Part shown: positions 43,887-51,942 of the stretch, piece after piece
Position numbering within the stretch: position 1 is the first letter of the stretch
Layout: each line of letters opens with the position of its first letter
Assembly (NCBI GenBank): GCA_963753615.1
Contig: CAVWCW010000034.1
Span: 10,598 to 74,597, forward strand
Source: CAVWCW01 sp963753615
GTDB taxonomy: Bacteria > Pseudomonadota > Gammaproteobacteria > Chromatiales > Chromatiaceae
DNA length: 64,000 nucleotides
Direction of reading: 5' to 3'
The notes under the pieces: model-generated
The model's database searches: none
Seen by the model: only the letters and a program-made list of their open reading frames with translations
Told to the model about the DNA's origin: nothing
Made by a program: the position numbers and the translations under genes

Positions 43887-45491
43887 TTAGGAGGCCGCGG
43901 ACTTAATCTGCGGAGCCGTGGTCCAGCTATGGAACGGGGGCGGCGAGGGCAGCTCCCACTCCAGACCCTTGGCGCCTTCCCAGACCCGCGCCTCGGCCTT
44001 CTTGCCGCCGCGCACCGCCTTGATGATGATGTAGATCAGCAGCAGATGGCTGAGGCCGAAGATGGCCGCACCGATACTGGACACCACGTTGAACTCGGTG
44101 AACATCACGTTGTAGTCGATGATGCGCCGCGGCATGCCCGCCAGGCCCAGGAAGTGCTGGGGGAAGAAGGTCAGGTTGAAGCCGCCGATGTTGACCCAGA
44201 AGAAGATCTTCGCCAGCTTCTCGTCGTACATATTGCCGGTCCACTTGGGCAACCAGTAGAAGACGCCGGCGAACAGGCCGAACACCGCGCCCGGGAGCAG
44301 CACATAGTGGAAGTGCGCCACCACGAACATGCTGTCGTGGTACTGCAGGTCGGCCGGCACCACCGCCAGCATGACGCCGGTGAGGCCGCCGAAGGTGAAC
44401 ATCAGGAGAATGCCGACGGCAAACAGCATCGGGGTCTCGAAGGTCATGGCGCCGCGCCACATGGTCGCGATGTAATTGAACACCATCAGGCCCACGGGGA
44501 TGGAGATAATGATGGTGCCGATCATGAAGTAGCTGACCGCCCCCAGGGACATGCCGATGGTGTACTGGTGATGGGCCCAGACCACCATGCCGATGCACAT
44601 GATGGCGATCATGGCGCCGACCAGGGAGTTGTAGCCGAACAGGGGCTTGCGGGAGAACGCAGGTACCACCGCGGCCAGCACGCCCATGGAGGGCAGGATC
44701 AGGATGTACACCTCCGGGTGGCCGAAGAACCAGAACAGATGCTGGAACAGCACCGGGTCGCCGCCGCCGGCGGCATTGAAGAAGCTGGTGCCGAAGTGGC
44801 GGTCGAACAGCAGCATGGTGACGCCGCCGGCCAGCACCGGAACCACCAGGATCAGCAGGAAGGCGGTGACCAGCCAGGTCCAGACGAAGATCGGCATATC
44901 CATCAGCTTCATGCCCGGGGCGCGCATGTTGAAGATGGTAACGATGATATTGATCGAGGCCAGGATCGACGAGGCGCCCAGCAGGTGAATCGCGAAGATC
45001 AGGAAGTCCATGGACATGCCGACCTGCAGCGACAACGGCGGGTACAGGGTCCAGCCGGTGTTGATCTGCGAGCCGCCGCCGGGGAAAAAGGGCACCACGA
45101 ACGACAGGATGAGCATGGTCGCTGCCGCCGGCAGGATCCAGAAGCTGAGGTTGTTCATGCGCGGCAGGGCCATGTCCGGGGCCCCGATCATCAGCGGAAT
45201 CATCCAGTTCGCCAGGCCCGCGGCCGCCGGCATCACGGCGCCGAAGATCATGATCAGGGCATGGTTGGTGACCAGATTGTTGTACAAGTCCGGGTCGACC
45301 AGCTGGATGCCGGGCATGAACAGCTCGGCGCGGATGACCATGGCGCTGGCACCGCCCAGCATCAGCATGATCAGGGCGAACACCAGGTACATGGTACCGA
45401 TGTCCTTATGATTGGTGCTGAACAGCCAGCGGCGCCAACCGGTGGGGACACCGTGATGGTGCTCGTCGTGCTCCATAGCTACTGTGCTCAT
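43887..45491 (-). CDS. coxA: Cytochrome c oxidase subunit I
   Basis: This 534-residue catalytic subunit binds heme a, heme a3 and CuB. WLFSTNHKDIGTMYLVFAL is the N-terminal signature. FWFFGHPEVYILILP carries the CuB His and the cross-linked Tyr, and the CuB His-His pair lies in VVWAHHQYTIGM. VAHFHYVLLPGAVFGLFAGV holds the heme ligands. Twelve helices are predicted. It lies 61 bases downstream of coxB. Confidence 0.98.
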   Translation of the reverse strand: MSTVAMEHDEHHHGVPTGWRRWLFSTNHKDIGTMYLVFALIMLMLGGASAMVIRAELFMPGIQLVDPDLYNNLVTNHALIMIFGAVMPAAAGLANWMIPLMIGAPDMALPRMNNLSFWILPAAATMLILSFVVPFFPGGGSQINTGWTLYPPLSLQVGMSMDFLIFAIHLLGASSILASINIIVTIFNMRAPGMKLMDMPIFVWTWLVTAFLLILVVPVLAGGVTMLLFDRHFGTSFFNAAGGGDPVLFQHLFWFFGHPEVYILILPSMGVLAAVVPAFSRKPLFGYNSLVGAMIAIMCIGMVVWAHHQYTIGMSLGAVSYFMIGTIIISIPVGLMVFNYIATMWRGAMTFETPMLFAVGILLMFTFGGLTGVMLAVVPADLQYHDSMFVVAHFHYVLLPGAVFGLFAGVFYWLPKWTGNMYDEKLAKIFFWVNIGGFNLTFFPQHFLGLAGMPRRIIDYNVMFTEFNVVSSIGAAIFGLSHLLLIYIIIKAVRGGKKAEARVWEGAKGLEWELPSPPPFHSWTTAPQIKSAAS

Positions 45492-45552
45492 TGTTTTTTC
45501 TCCTCGCTCAACGCCTTACAAGGCAGTCGAATTACCTATGCTCGAAAGGTTA

Positions 45553-46680
45553 TTAACGTGCCGCCTTGACGTCGGCGGGTTGGACCAGGTCACCGGTATT
45601 GTTGTCCCAAGCGTTACGCTCGTAGGTGACGATGGCCGCGATCTCCAGGTCGTTCAGGCTGTTCCAGGGCTGCATTGCGGTGCCCGGCTTGCCGTTGAGT
45701 ACGATGTCGAGATGGTCCGCGATCGGGCCGCCCTTGACCATCGGGCTGTCCTTCAGCGCCGGGAACGCCGGGGGCAGGCCCAGGCCGGTGATCTGGTGAC
45801 AGGCGCCGCACTTGGAGTTGTAGAGGCCGCGCCCCTTCTCCATCAGTTCGTCCATGCTCCAGACCTTGTCGGCGCTGGCCTCGGCGGCCGCCGCGACCTT
45901 GATGGCTTTCTGTTCTTCGATCCAGCTGTCGAATTCCTCCGGGGAGACGGACTTGACGACAATCGGCATGCGCGCATGCCAGGTGCCGCACAGCTCGGCG
46001 CACTGGCCGGTGAAGGTGCCCTCGCGGTTGAGTTCGGTCCAGGTCTCGGTCACGTAGCCGGGGATGGCGTCGCGCTTGAAGCCCAGCTCCGGTACCCAGA
46101 AGGCGTGCAGTACGTCGGCGGAGGTATGCAGGAATCGGATCTTGCGGCCGGTGGGCAGCACCAACTGGTTGTCCACCGAGCGCAGATAATCGGTGCCGGC
46201 TTCCTCTTCCGGGGTGAAGCGGCTCTCGACCTTGATGTCGTGGTCCATGTAGTCGAATTCCCACCACCACTGGTGGCCGGTAATTTTGATCTCCATCAGG
46301 TCCTTCTCGTCCGGCACCTGCCAGACACTCTCCAGGACCTTCTGGGCGCTGCCGGCGATGGTCAAATCGACACCCAGCACCAAGCCCGGTACCAGGACCC
46401 AGGACCAGTTGCCGAACCAGGTCTTGTGGAAGTGCTGATCCGGCTCGAAGCCCCGGCTCTTGCGGTGAGCATAGAGGGAGTAAATTACGAAGCCGAAAAC
46501 GAGAACCAGCAGTACTGTGACGATATAGGTCGTCAGCATGTGGATATCGTAAATTTCCTGCGCCGTGGTCGAACCGGGTTCCGGGAAATTTAGTCCGTAC
46601 TCCGCGCGGGCCACGCCCGCTAGCCCCGAAAGGAGTAGGCCGGCGGTCGAAAAGCTAAGCAGTTTTTTTAATGACATCAT
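45553..46680 (-). CDS. coxB: Cytochrome c oxidase subunit II with fused cytochrome c domain
   Basis: This 375-residue caa3-type subunit II has a signal peptide (LLSFSTAGLLLSGLAGVARA), two helices, and a CuA cupredoxin domain with CAELCGTWHARMP and HAFWVPELGFKRD. A C-terminal cytochrome c domain has the heme site CGACH in KCGACHQITG. The ATG at 46680 has CGAGAG 5 bases upstream and is preferred to the ATG at 46695. It transfers electrons from cytochrome c to subunit I. It lies 16 bases after the DUF2244 gene. Confidence 0.96.
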   Translation of the reverse strand: MMSLKKLLSFSTAGLLLSGLAGVARAEYGLNFPEPGSTTAQEIYDIHMLTTYIVTVLLVLVFGFVIYSLYAHRKSRGFEPDQHFHKTWFGNWSWVLVPGLVLGVDLTIAGSAQKVLESVWQVPDEKDLMEIKITGHQWWWEFDYMDHDIKVESRFTPEEEAGTDYLRSVDNQLVLPTGRKIRFLHTSADVLHAFWVPELGFKRDAIPGYVTETWTELNREGTFTGQCAELCGTWHARMPIVVKSVSPEEFDSWIEEQKAIKVAAAAEASADKVWSMDELMEKGRGLYNSKCGACHQITGLGLPPAFPALKDSPMVKGGPIADHLDIVLNGKPGTAMQPWNSLNDLEIAAIVTYERNAWDNNTGDLVQPADVKAAR

Positions 46681-46696
46681 GGGCTCTCGTTTCATT

Positions 46697-47242
46697 TCAG
46701 ATTTGCTGCCCGACGGTTTCCAGCGCCGGGTCGTATTCGGGTTGGGGGCGGCTCGGGAAGCCGGAACGCTGGTCGATCAGCTCCCGCAGCTCCAGCGCGA
46801 GCTCTTCGCGCTCGGCCTCCACCAGGGACTTGGCGATCTCGCAGTACTGGCCGTGGCTGCCGATCAGGAGCCGGCTCGGGTACCAGCCCCGAGGGTCCTT
46901 ACGCAGCACCACGCGGCTCCAACAACGGGAAAAGCGGGCCACCTCGGTCAGTTCACGGCGGCCTTGGCGGATAGTGATCCCCGCATCCGTGACGCTTACC
47001 AGCTCGCGGGTAGCGGTGGACTTGGCGCTGACGTAGATCCCGATGCCCAGCACCAAGGCCTCGAGGCCGGCGAACGGCAACACCAGCCAGGCACCCTGCA
47101 GGCCAAAATATAAGGTAACCCCTATCAGGCAGGTAAATAGCGCCAAGAACAGGTTTCGCATGGCCGGCCAACTCATGGAGCGGTTGGGCTGCAGGGTGAA
47201 ACAATGCGTTTCGCCGCTGGCCTCTGTGTCTCGAACTACCAT
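46697..47242 (-). CDS. DUF2244 membrane protein heading the cox run
   Basis: This 181-residue protein has two helices (residues ~30-70) and a cytoplasmic PH-like domain, with the family start FTLQPNRSMSW and VELRKDPRGW-like SRVVLRKDPRGWYPSRLLIG. DUF2244 genes regularly precede coxB in proteobacteria; the role is unknown. It appears to be the first gene of the minus-strand cox operon, with a promoter and a Fur-like box upstream. Confidence 0.85.
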   Translation of the reverse strand: MVVRDTEASGETHCFTLQPNRSMSWPAMRNLFLALFTCLIGVTLYFGLQGAWLVLPFAGLEALVLGIGIYVSAKSTATRELVSVTDAGITIRQGRRELTEVARFSRCWSRVVLRKDPRGWYPSRLLIGSHGQYCEIAKSLVEAEREELALELRELIDQRSGFPSRPQPEYDPALETVGQQI

Positions 47243-47314
47243 GCCTCACCTCCGGGGAAGGGGGGCGCCGAAACCGCCGCGCCGCCGTGGTGCGTGCCGA
47301 ATCCAAGGTTGCAA

Positions 47315-47343
47315 AATATGCGGGAATCGAGGTTGAAATGCAA
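47315..47343 (-). promoter_or_regulatory. Putative sigma-70 promoter of the cox operon
   Basis: Reading the minus strand, TTGCAT (47338-47343) and CATATT (47315-47320) are separated by exactly 17 bases. Transcription would start near 47308, giving a leader of about 65 bases before the DUF2244 gene. Confidence 0.5.
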
Positions 47344-47345
47344 CA

Positions 47346-47364
47346 AAGAATGAGAATCGGTATC
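47346..47364. promoter_or_regulatory. Fur-box-like sequence
   Basis: AAGAATGAGAATCGGTATC matches the 19-base Fur consensus GATAATGATAATCATTATC at 14 positions. It lies 2 bases upstream of the putative -35 box of the cox operon, where Fur binding could influence transcription. Iron control of cytochrome oxidase is reasonable but not shown. Confidence 0.4.
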
Positions 47365-47413
47365 ACTGAAAAAAAACAGAGACCGATAAATTGGATTTAT
47401 AGCCCTCCCGGGT

Positions 47414-47705
47414 AAGGGTTATCCCTAATCGAGGGTGGTTCTGGTCGGATAAGTCCGGCAATGAACCCGAGCAGGCGCTTGATATTTATGATCTTTTATT
47501 CGGTGATTCTGCCGCTGGCATCCCTGGCCCGGGGCCGGAATAGCCCGAAGGAGGGCAAGATGGGTAGGGTGGAACAAGCGCAGCGGTTCCACCATCCGGA
47601 GCTTGGCGGGACCGCTGCGCTTGTTCCACCCTACGGCCCTAGGGCATGTTATTTCGCCATCGCTTACAAACAGACAACGCATAGAAAAACCTAGGGATAA
47701 CCCTT
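47414..47705. mobile_element. MITE-like element with 14-bp terminal inverted repeats
   Basis: AAGGGTTATCCCTA at 47414-47427 is repeated as an exact inverted copy at 47692-47705. They bound 292 bases with no supported gene and a large central palindrome. The size, non-coding content and inverted ends fit a miniature inverted-repeat element. No flanking target duplication is obvious, and no transposase is present in the window. Confidence 0.45.
47564..47634. repeat. REP-like perfect palindrome
   Basis: The 24-base arm 47564-47587 (beginning GTAGGGTGGAACAAGCGCAG) is perfectly complementary to 47611-47634 around a 23-base loop. The GTAGGGTGG...CCACCCTAC ends resemble REP/BIME sequences mobilised by RAYT transposases in many proteobacteria. 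It forms a strong hairpin and may also terminate transcription. Confidence 0.75.
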
Positions 47706-47745
47706 GGTTTCGGGTCGCTGACGGGCCTAGGCGCCTGCAATCGTC

Positions 47746-48600
47746 TCATTCAGGGCCCAGGGCGACGGGCCGCGCTGGGTCGCGGATCCACTCGCTCCAC
47801 GAACCGGCGTAGAGCCGGGCGCCGCTGAGTCCGGCGATTTCCATGGCCAGCAGATCATGGCAGGCGGTGACGCCCGAGCCGCACATACAGGCGGCCCCGG
47901 AGGGGGCAAGGTCGCCGAGCTTTTCCCGATATATCTGGCCTAGCCGCTCCGGCGCCAGAAAGCGGCCGTTCGCGTCCAGATTGTCTAGCAGCGGCAGGCT
48001 GCGGGCGCCGGGGATATGGCCGGCCACCGGGTCGATCGGTTCCTGCTCGCCGCGGAAGCGCTCCCCGCTGCGGGCGTCGAGCAGCAGCCAGCGGCCGCTC
48101 TCCAGGTCCGCCAGCAACTGCTCGGTGGTAACCAGCATCGACGAGTTCGGACCGCCGGGGTAGGGCCGGGCGGCGGCGGGTGGCGGGATCGCCGTCGTTT
48201 CAGCCAGCCCGGCATCGCGCCAGGCCTGCCAGCCGCCGTCGAGCACCGCCACCGCCCGGTGCCCGAGCCAGCGCAGCAGCCACCAAAGGCGCACCGCCAT
48301 GCTGCCGGCGCTGTCGTCGTAGACTGCCACCTGGGTTTCCGGGGTCACGCCTTGGGCCCCTAACCAGCGGCTCAGGGCGTCGGAATCGGGCAGTGGGTGG
48401 CGGCCGCTGGCCTCGGTCACCGGTCCCGACAGTTCGTGCTCGAGGTGGGCGAAGCGGGCGCCTGGGATGTGGCCGGCCCGGTAATCCCGTTCGCCCCGGG
48501 CCTTGTCGGCCAGGTCGAAGCGGCAGTCGAACAGCACCCAACCCGGGGGCGCGAACTCACGCCGCAGCTGTTCGGCGTCGATCAGGGTGGTGTAGGCCAT
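47746..48600 (-). CDS. sseA: Thiosulfate/3-mercaptopyruvate sulfurtransferase, tandem rhodanese
   Basis: This 284-residue protein has two rhodanese domains. The inactive N-terminal one contains FDCRFDLADKARGERDYRAG and VAVYDDSAGSMAVRLWWLLR. The catalytic C-terminal one has LLDARSGERFRGEQEPIDP and the active-site loop MCGSGVTACHD, whose CGSGVT form favours mercaptopyruvate over thiosulfate as substrate. The ATG at 48600 is preceded by GGGAG. It is expected in the cytoplasm as a sulfane-sulfur donor. The open frame to 48798 is a spurious extension. Confidence 0.92.
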   Translation of the reverse strand: MAYTTLIDAEQLRREFAPPGWVLFDCRFDLADKARGERDYRAGHIPGARFAHLEHELSGPVTEASGRHPLPDSDALSRWLGAQGVTPETQVAVYDDSAGSMAVRLWWLLRWLGHRAVAVLDGGWQAWRDAGLAETTAIPPPAAARPYPGGPNSSMLVTTEQLLADLESGRWLLLDARSGERFRGEQEPIDPVAGHIPGARSLPLLDNLDANGRFLAPERLGQIYREKLGDLAPSGAACMCGSGVTACHDLLAMEIAGLSGARLYAGSWSEWIRDPARPVALGPE

Positions 48601-48939
48601 GGGGAGGCTCCCGGAGGTGAATATGCGGCAGGCTAGGGCAGCCGGCCGGCGGAAGCAAGCGAAAAGCGGCGACCCTGCGCGCCCGGGAAGGACCGGGCTG
48701 GGGATGGCGCGCGCGGCAGCCGCGAATCCATGGCGAGGGTCGTCAAAATGGTGCGCCGCGAACAGGTTAGGGGGCCAAGGTCGACATAATCTCAGCACCG
48801 GGACTCGAATCGGCGGTTCCCGCTGTCCTGAGAAAAACCTGTCCCTGATACTTTCCTTAGTTTAGCTTTAGGAATAGTCCTGATCGGTCGAAAACGTTTC
48901 CTTGGTTGGAAATCAGCGCCCTCGCGCTTTTCCAGGGTG
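48601..48939. other. Intergenic region with left direct repeat
   Basis: This 339-base gap holds repeat copy 48765-48866 and a short GC hairpin near 48922 (AGCGC / GCGCT). No gene is supported. Base composition falls towards the GGDEF gene. Confidence 0.4.
48765..48866 (+). repeat. Imperfect direct repeat flanking the GGDEF gene, left copy
   Basis: The copy runs from GGTTAGGGGGCCAAGG to TTTAGC and aligns along its length with 50745-50846. Shared blocks include CATAAT, a GCGG-TTCCC core, CCTGAG and AAACCTGTC. The two copies flank the PAS-GGDEF gene in the same orientation. Confidence 0.6.
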
Positions 48940-50559
48940 CTATTGCTGTCCGATGCCGGGTCCGGACGCCTCGCCTGCGGGGGCGTTGTAGAAAACGAAC
49001 CGATTCCCACCCGCTTGCTTGGCTTCATACATCGCTGAATCCGCCTTGGCGATCAAATCTTCGATATTTCGACTGTCCAAGGGAAAACGGGAAATTCCGA
49101 TACTGACGCCAATCCCGGTTGTATCGCCGTTGCTGAGGTGGATGGGTCCGGTTATTCGCTCCACCAAGTCATTGGCAATGCGCTCGATGGTTTTCCGTTC
49201 ATCGACCCTAGGCACGATGAGCGTGAATTCGTCGCCGCCGAGCCGGGAGACGGTATCTCCCTGCCGAACGGAGTTTGTCAGGCGACGCGCCACCTCCTGC
49301 AACACCAGATCGCCGGCTTCGTGCCCCATTTCGTCATTTGTCTGCTTGAACCTGTCGAGGTCGAGAAAGAATAGGGCGACCTGCTCGTCTGGGTCCCCGT
49401 GCGCTTGGACCGCCTTTCCCAGGCGATCCAGAAACAGGGTCCGATTGGGCAGGCCGGTCAGCGGATCGTGATAGGCCAGATTCTGATAGACTTCTTCCGC
49501 CGCCTTCTGCTCGGAGAGGTCGGTGTAAATGGCAACATAACTCTCATCCCCCTCTTCCTTACCCTCTATCGTTGAGATGCTGAGCAGTCCGGGAAACACG
49601 TTACCATCCTTGCGTCGGTCCCAGATTTCACCCCGCCATCGTTTGTGCTCCTCGAGAGAGCGTTTCATCTGTATATAAAACTCGGCGTCTTGTCGGCCGG
49701 ACTTGAGAAAAGCGGGTGTTTTCCCAAGCACCTCTTCGCGCTCGAATCCGGTAAGTTTCGTGAAAGCGGGGTTTACGATCTTGATCTTCTGCGCGGCGTC
49801 GGTCACGATCACCGCGTCCTGGGCGACTTCGATGACATCGCGGAATAGTTCCTCCTGGGTATCCAACGCGTTGCGGGTGCGCGCCAGACGTCGGCTTTCA
49901 CGTGCGGTGGCGATTACCAACAGCGTGGCCGTCAATACGAAGCCTCCCGCCAAGACCACAAGGATAAATCCTGACCGCAGCAAAAGAGACTGAAGCAGCT
50001 GCGTTTCTCGCGAGACGTCGTAGTAGATCTCGAATGCGCCCACGAAGCGCTCGCCGGACATCACCGGGACGTAGATCTCGATAACGTCTAGCGGCGCGGT
50101 CTCCCCCTCCATGGTGCGGCCGTCCTTGCGCCCCGTCTTGGAAAAGATCTCCCCTTTCGCGACCTTCTGGTGAAAATACGGCTTGTCGTTTCGTTCCCCG
50201 ATTTCGCCATCGGCCGTTGAAAAGACGATTTCCCCATCCGGTAAAAAACCCGCGCTTTCCAGAGGTCGAAATCCCTGGTCACCTGGTGCAGCGTTTCCGC
50301 CACCTTCGGCGCAGCGCTTGCGCGGAACAGGGCATCGAAACTCGTTGGCCTCTACCCCCAATATGTGCGAGAAATGTTTCGCGGTCCTTCGGGCGTCTTC
50401 CTCAACCGCTTTGACCAGAAGCCTGCTGAACGCAGGGTAGACGAGGATGAAATCATACGCGGGCAGCGCGATGGCGCCCATGAGCACCACAGCAAGAATA
50501 CGCCGGAGGAGGGGAGTGCGCCAAATGATGCGTGGCAGGCTTTCATCGTGCTTGGACAT
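48940..50559 (-). CDS. Membrane PAS-GGDEF diguanylate cyclase
   Basis: This 539-residue protein is predicted to make cyclic di-GMP. Two transmembrane helices (residues ~20-40 and ~210-235) bracket a periplasmic sensor domain with two Cys and a basic patch. A PAS domain follows (DAVIVTDAAQKIKIVNPAF) with a PAC segment (WRGEIWDRRKDGNVFPGLLS). The GGDEF domain is catalytically intact (VSRLGGDEFTLIVPRV), starting at HDPLTGLPNRTLFLDRL. No EAL domain is attached. Start ATG at 50559. It is flanked on both sides by copies of a 100-base repeat. Confidence 0.92.
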   Translation of the reverse strand: MSKHDESLPRIIWRTPLLRRILAVVLMGAIALPAYDFILVYPAFSRLLVKAVEEDARRTAKHFSHILGVEANEFRCPVPRKRCAEGGGNAAPGDQGFRPLESAGFLPDGEIVFSTADGEIGERNDKPYFHQKVAKGEIFSKTGRKDGRTMEGETAPLDVIEIYVPVMSGERFVGAFEIYYDVSRETQLLQSLLLRSGFILVVLAGGFVLTATLLVIATARESRRLARTRNALDTQEELFRDVIEVAQDAVIVTDAAQKIKIVNPAFTKLTGFEREEVLGKTPAFLKSGRQDAEFYIQMKRSLEEHKRWRGEIWDRRKDGNVFPGLLSISTIEGKEEGDESYVAIYTDLSEQKAAEEVYQNLAYHDPLTGLPNRTLFLDRLGKAVQAHGDPDEQVALFFLDLDRFKQTNDEMGHEAGDLVLQEVARRLTNSVRQGDTVSRLGGDEFTLIVPRVDERKTIERIANDLVERITGPIHLSNGDTTGIGVSIGISRFPLDSRNIEDLIAKADSAMYEAKQAGGNRFVFYNAPAGEASGPGIGQQ

Positions 50560-50744
50560 GTGCTCGGCCCCTCGCTGGGCCCTTGTTCCGGGTAGCCACA
50601 CCCTGTCGCATACATCCCCCGGGCTGGGTTGGGCCTACCGAAAGTCAGCGCCGTGAATAGCATTTCCGGCGGATCGACGAGATTATTCGCAGGCCATCTC
50701 GCCTCTTATTTCTCCGATTGTAATCATAGCCGTATTCAGCTTTT

Positions 50745-50846
50745 GGTTGTAGGGGCCAGGCTCATCATAATTCCGGCACTCGGATTCAAAGCGGCAGTTC
50801 CCCCTGGCCTGAGCGAAACCTGTCTCCAATATTCTGGATTGTTAGC
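50745..50846 (+). repeat. Imperfect direct repeat flanking the GGDEF gene, right copy
   Basis: This copy runs from GGTTGTAGGGGCCAGG to GTTAGC and matches the left copy with small gaps (CATAAT, GCGGCAGTTCCC, GGCCTGAGCGAAACCTGTC). It lies between the GGDEF gene start and the next minus-strand gene. Confidence 0.6.
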
Positions 50847-50854
50847 GCCCCCGT

Positions 50855-51172
50855 TCATCCGAGGTGCCTCAGCGCCTCGCGTGTTTCTTTAGTTAACGAG
50901 CCCAACTCCGAATCGCTCAACAAGCCATGCTTTCTCCAGGCTATGAGTTTGAACATGGCATTGCTTCGCCTCGTATCATCGAAGAGCTGTGCGATCAGAT
51001 CATTTCCCTCGTTGACCGCGTCCCATAGCCTTAAGAAGGCTTCGTGTTCTTCGCCTTTTCTTTGCTGCGCAATATTCTCCGCAAGCCCAAAGACTCTTTC
51101 ACATACCAGCGACAGTTTCTCGCCCTGCATGGCTCGGAGCTGTTTCCAATCGCTTTCCGGAAAATTTTTCAT
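50855..51172 (-). CDS. Small helical hypothetical protein
   Basis: This 105-residue, mostly helical and charged protein begins MKNFPESDWKQLRAMQGEKL and contains EEHEAFLRLWDAVNEGNDLI and FKLIAWRKHGLLSDSEL. No signal peptide or membrane helix is seen. The sequence looks like a conserved family of unknown role, but I cannot name it. GC content is lower than in upstream genes. Confidence 0.6.
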   Translation of the reverse strand: MKNFPESDWKQLRAMQGEKLSLVCERVFGLAENIAQQRKGEEHEAFLRLWDAVNEGNDLIAQLFDDTRRSNAMFKLIAWRKHGLLSDSELGSLTKETREALRHLG

Positions 51173-51202
51173 CTAGGACTCTTACGATCGGGGTAGAGAA
51201 AT

Positions 51203-51291
51203 GGGGTCAGTTATCACGTCACAACATTCTGCGTGTCTGCTGTCTAGAAGTTGGCTCATTTGACCGATGTAAAAATGCGATAACTGACCCC
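51203..51291. repeat. Inverted-repeat remnant with GGGGTCAG ends
   Basis: GGGGTCAGTTATC (51203-51215) and its exact complement GATAACTGACCCC (51279-51291) enclose 63 bases. ATGGGGTCAG-type ends are often seen around REP-associated transposase genes. Only the ends are found here, so this is a remnant or a non-autonomous unit. Confidence 0.5.
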
Positions 51292-51356
51292 GTATTCGTT
51301 AAGCAAAGAGTATAGGGCTCTGCACCGTTTGCTTGACCCGTTTACTTCTTATCCGG

Positions 51357-51633
51357 TTATGTTTGACCTGCTGCCCATAAATCAAATGACGTCATAGTTA
51401 TTAGACAAGCGATCAAGACTGCTGCAAAACCAAAAAATGGAATTCGCCATTTTGAACCTCGGTCATTCAAGTGCTGCTTTGTGAACAGCGGGTGAAGTGG
51501 GCCAAATACTTCTAGCCAAAACCAACCCTTATTGTTTTTTTGGGAGATCTTCATTACCAAAGAGCATCAAGGCAGACACGATAGTTATTAGTAGAGAAAC
51601 AATCGATGAATACGCAACCGTATGCTCTAGCAT
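51357..51633 (-). CDS. Two overlapping small membrane-protein frames, possibly one gene shifted at an A7 run
   Basis: The first frame (ATG at 51633) encodes 34 residues with one helix (VSLLITIVSALMLFG) and ends DLPKKQ. The second (ATG at 51554, stop at 51357) encodes 65 residues, with KGWFWLEVFGPLHPLF and a helix FFGFAAVLIACLITMTSFDL. Both pass through an AAAAAAA run, where a one-base change would join them into a two-helix protein of about 90 residues. It is AT-rich and without recognised family. It may be recoding, a sequencing error or two short genes. Confidence 0.4.
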
Positions 51634-51942
51634 TCCTTGACAGTTTGAAACATGAACAGCAATTTCCTCTTAAACATAATCATTATTAATAATCCGCACC
51701 GCATCTTTACGCCCAATTCCCGCACAAAAAACGTGTCCCCAATTATTGCCCGACAGGTAACGAGTAAGTGGGTGATCAGAAAAAATATCGAGCCTGGCCC
51801 CTATGATTCCCTTGCTATCCGAGGCGTTCGAAGGGTGGCTATTGCGCCCGGTATCGACCTTTTGACCATCGCCATCAGAAAGCATGCCGACCTTGCCAGG
51901 AAGGAACAGCGGAAATCCGCTACATGCTTTGCTCACACGGGA
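51634..51942. other. AT-rich stretch with weak minus-strand frame
   Basis: This 309-base gap follows the YcfJ-like gene. A GTG-started minus frame (51670-51936, 88 codons, starting SKACSGFPLFLPGKVG) is open but has no recognisable family or ribosome site. I do not call it a gene. Confidence 0.3.

Noticed and set aside
43830..45569. 579-codon plus-strand open frame
   Set aside because: It is antisense to coxA, and its His/Gln/Asp-rich translation is a shadow.
50750..51803. 14-base match (TAGGGGCCAGGCTC) in opposite orientation at 50750 and 51790
   Set aside because: A single 14-base match between distant sites is expected by chance in a window of this size, and it does not extend.
51670..51936. 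88-codon minus-strand frame
   Set aside because: GTG start, no ribosome site, no recognisable family; composition alone does not support it.
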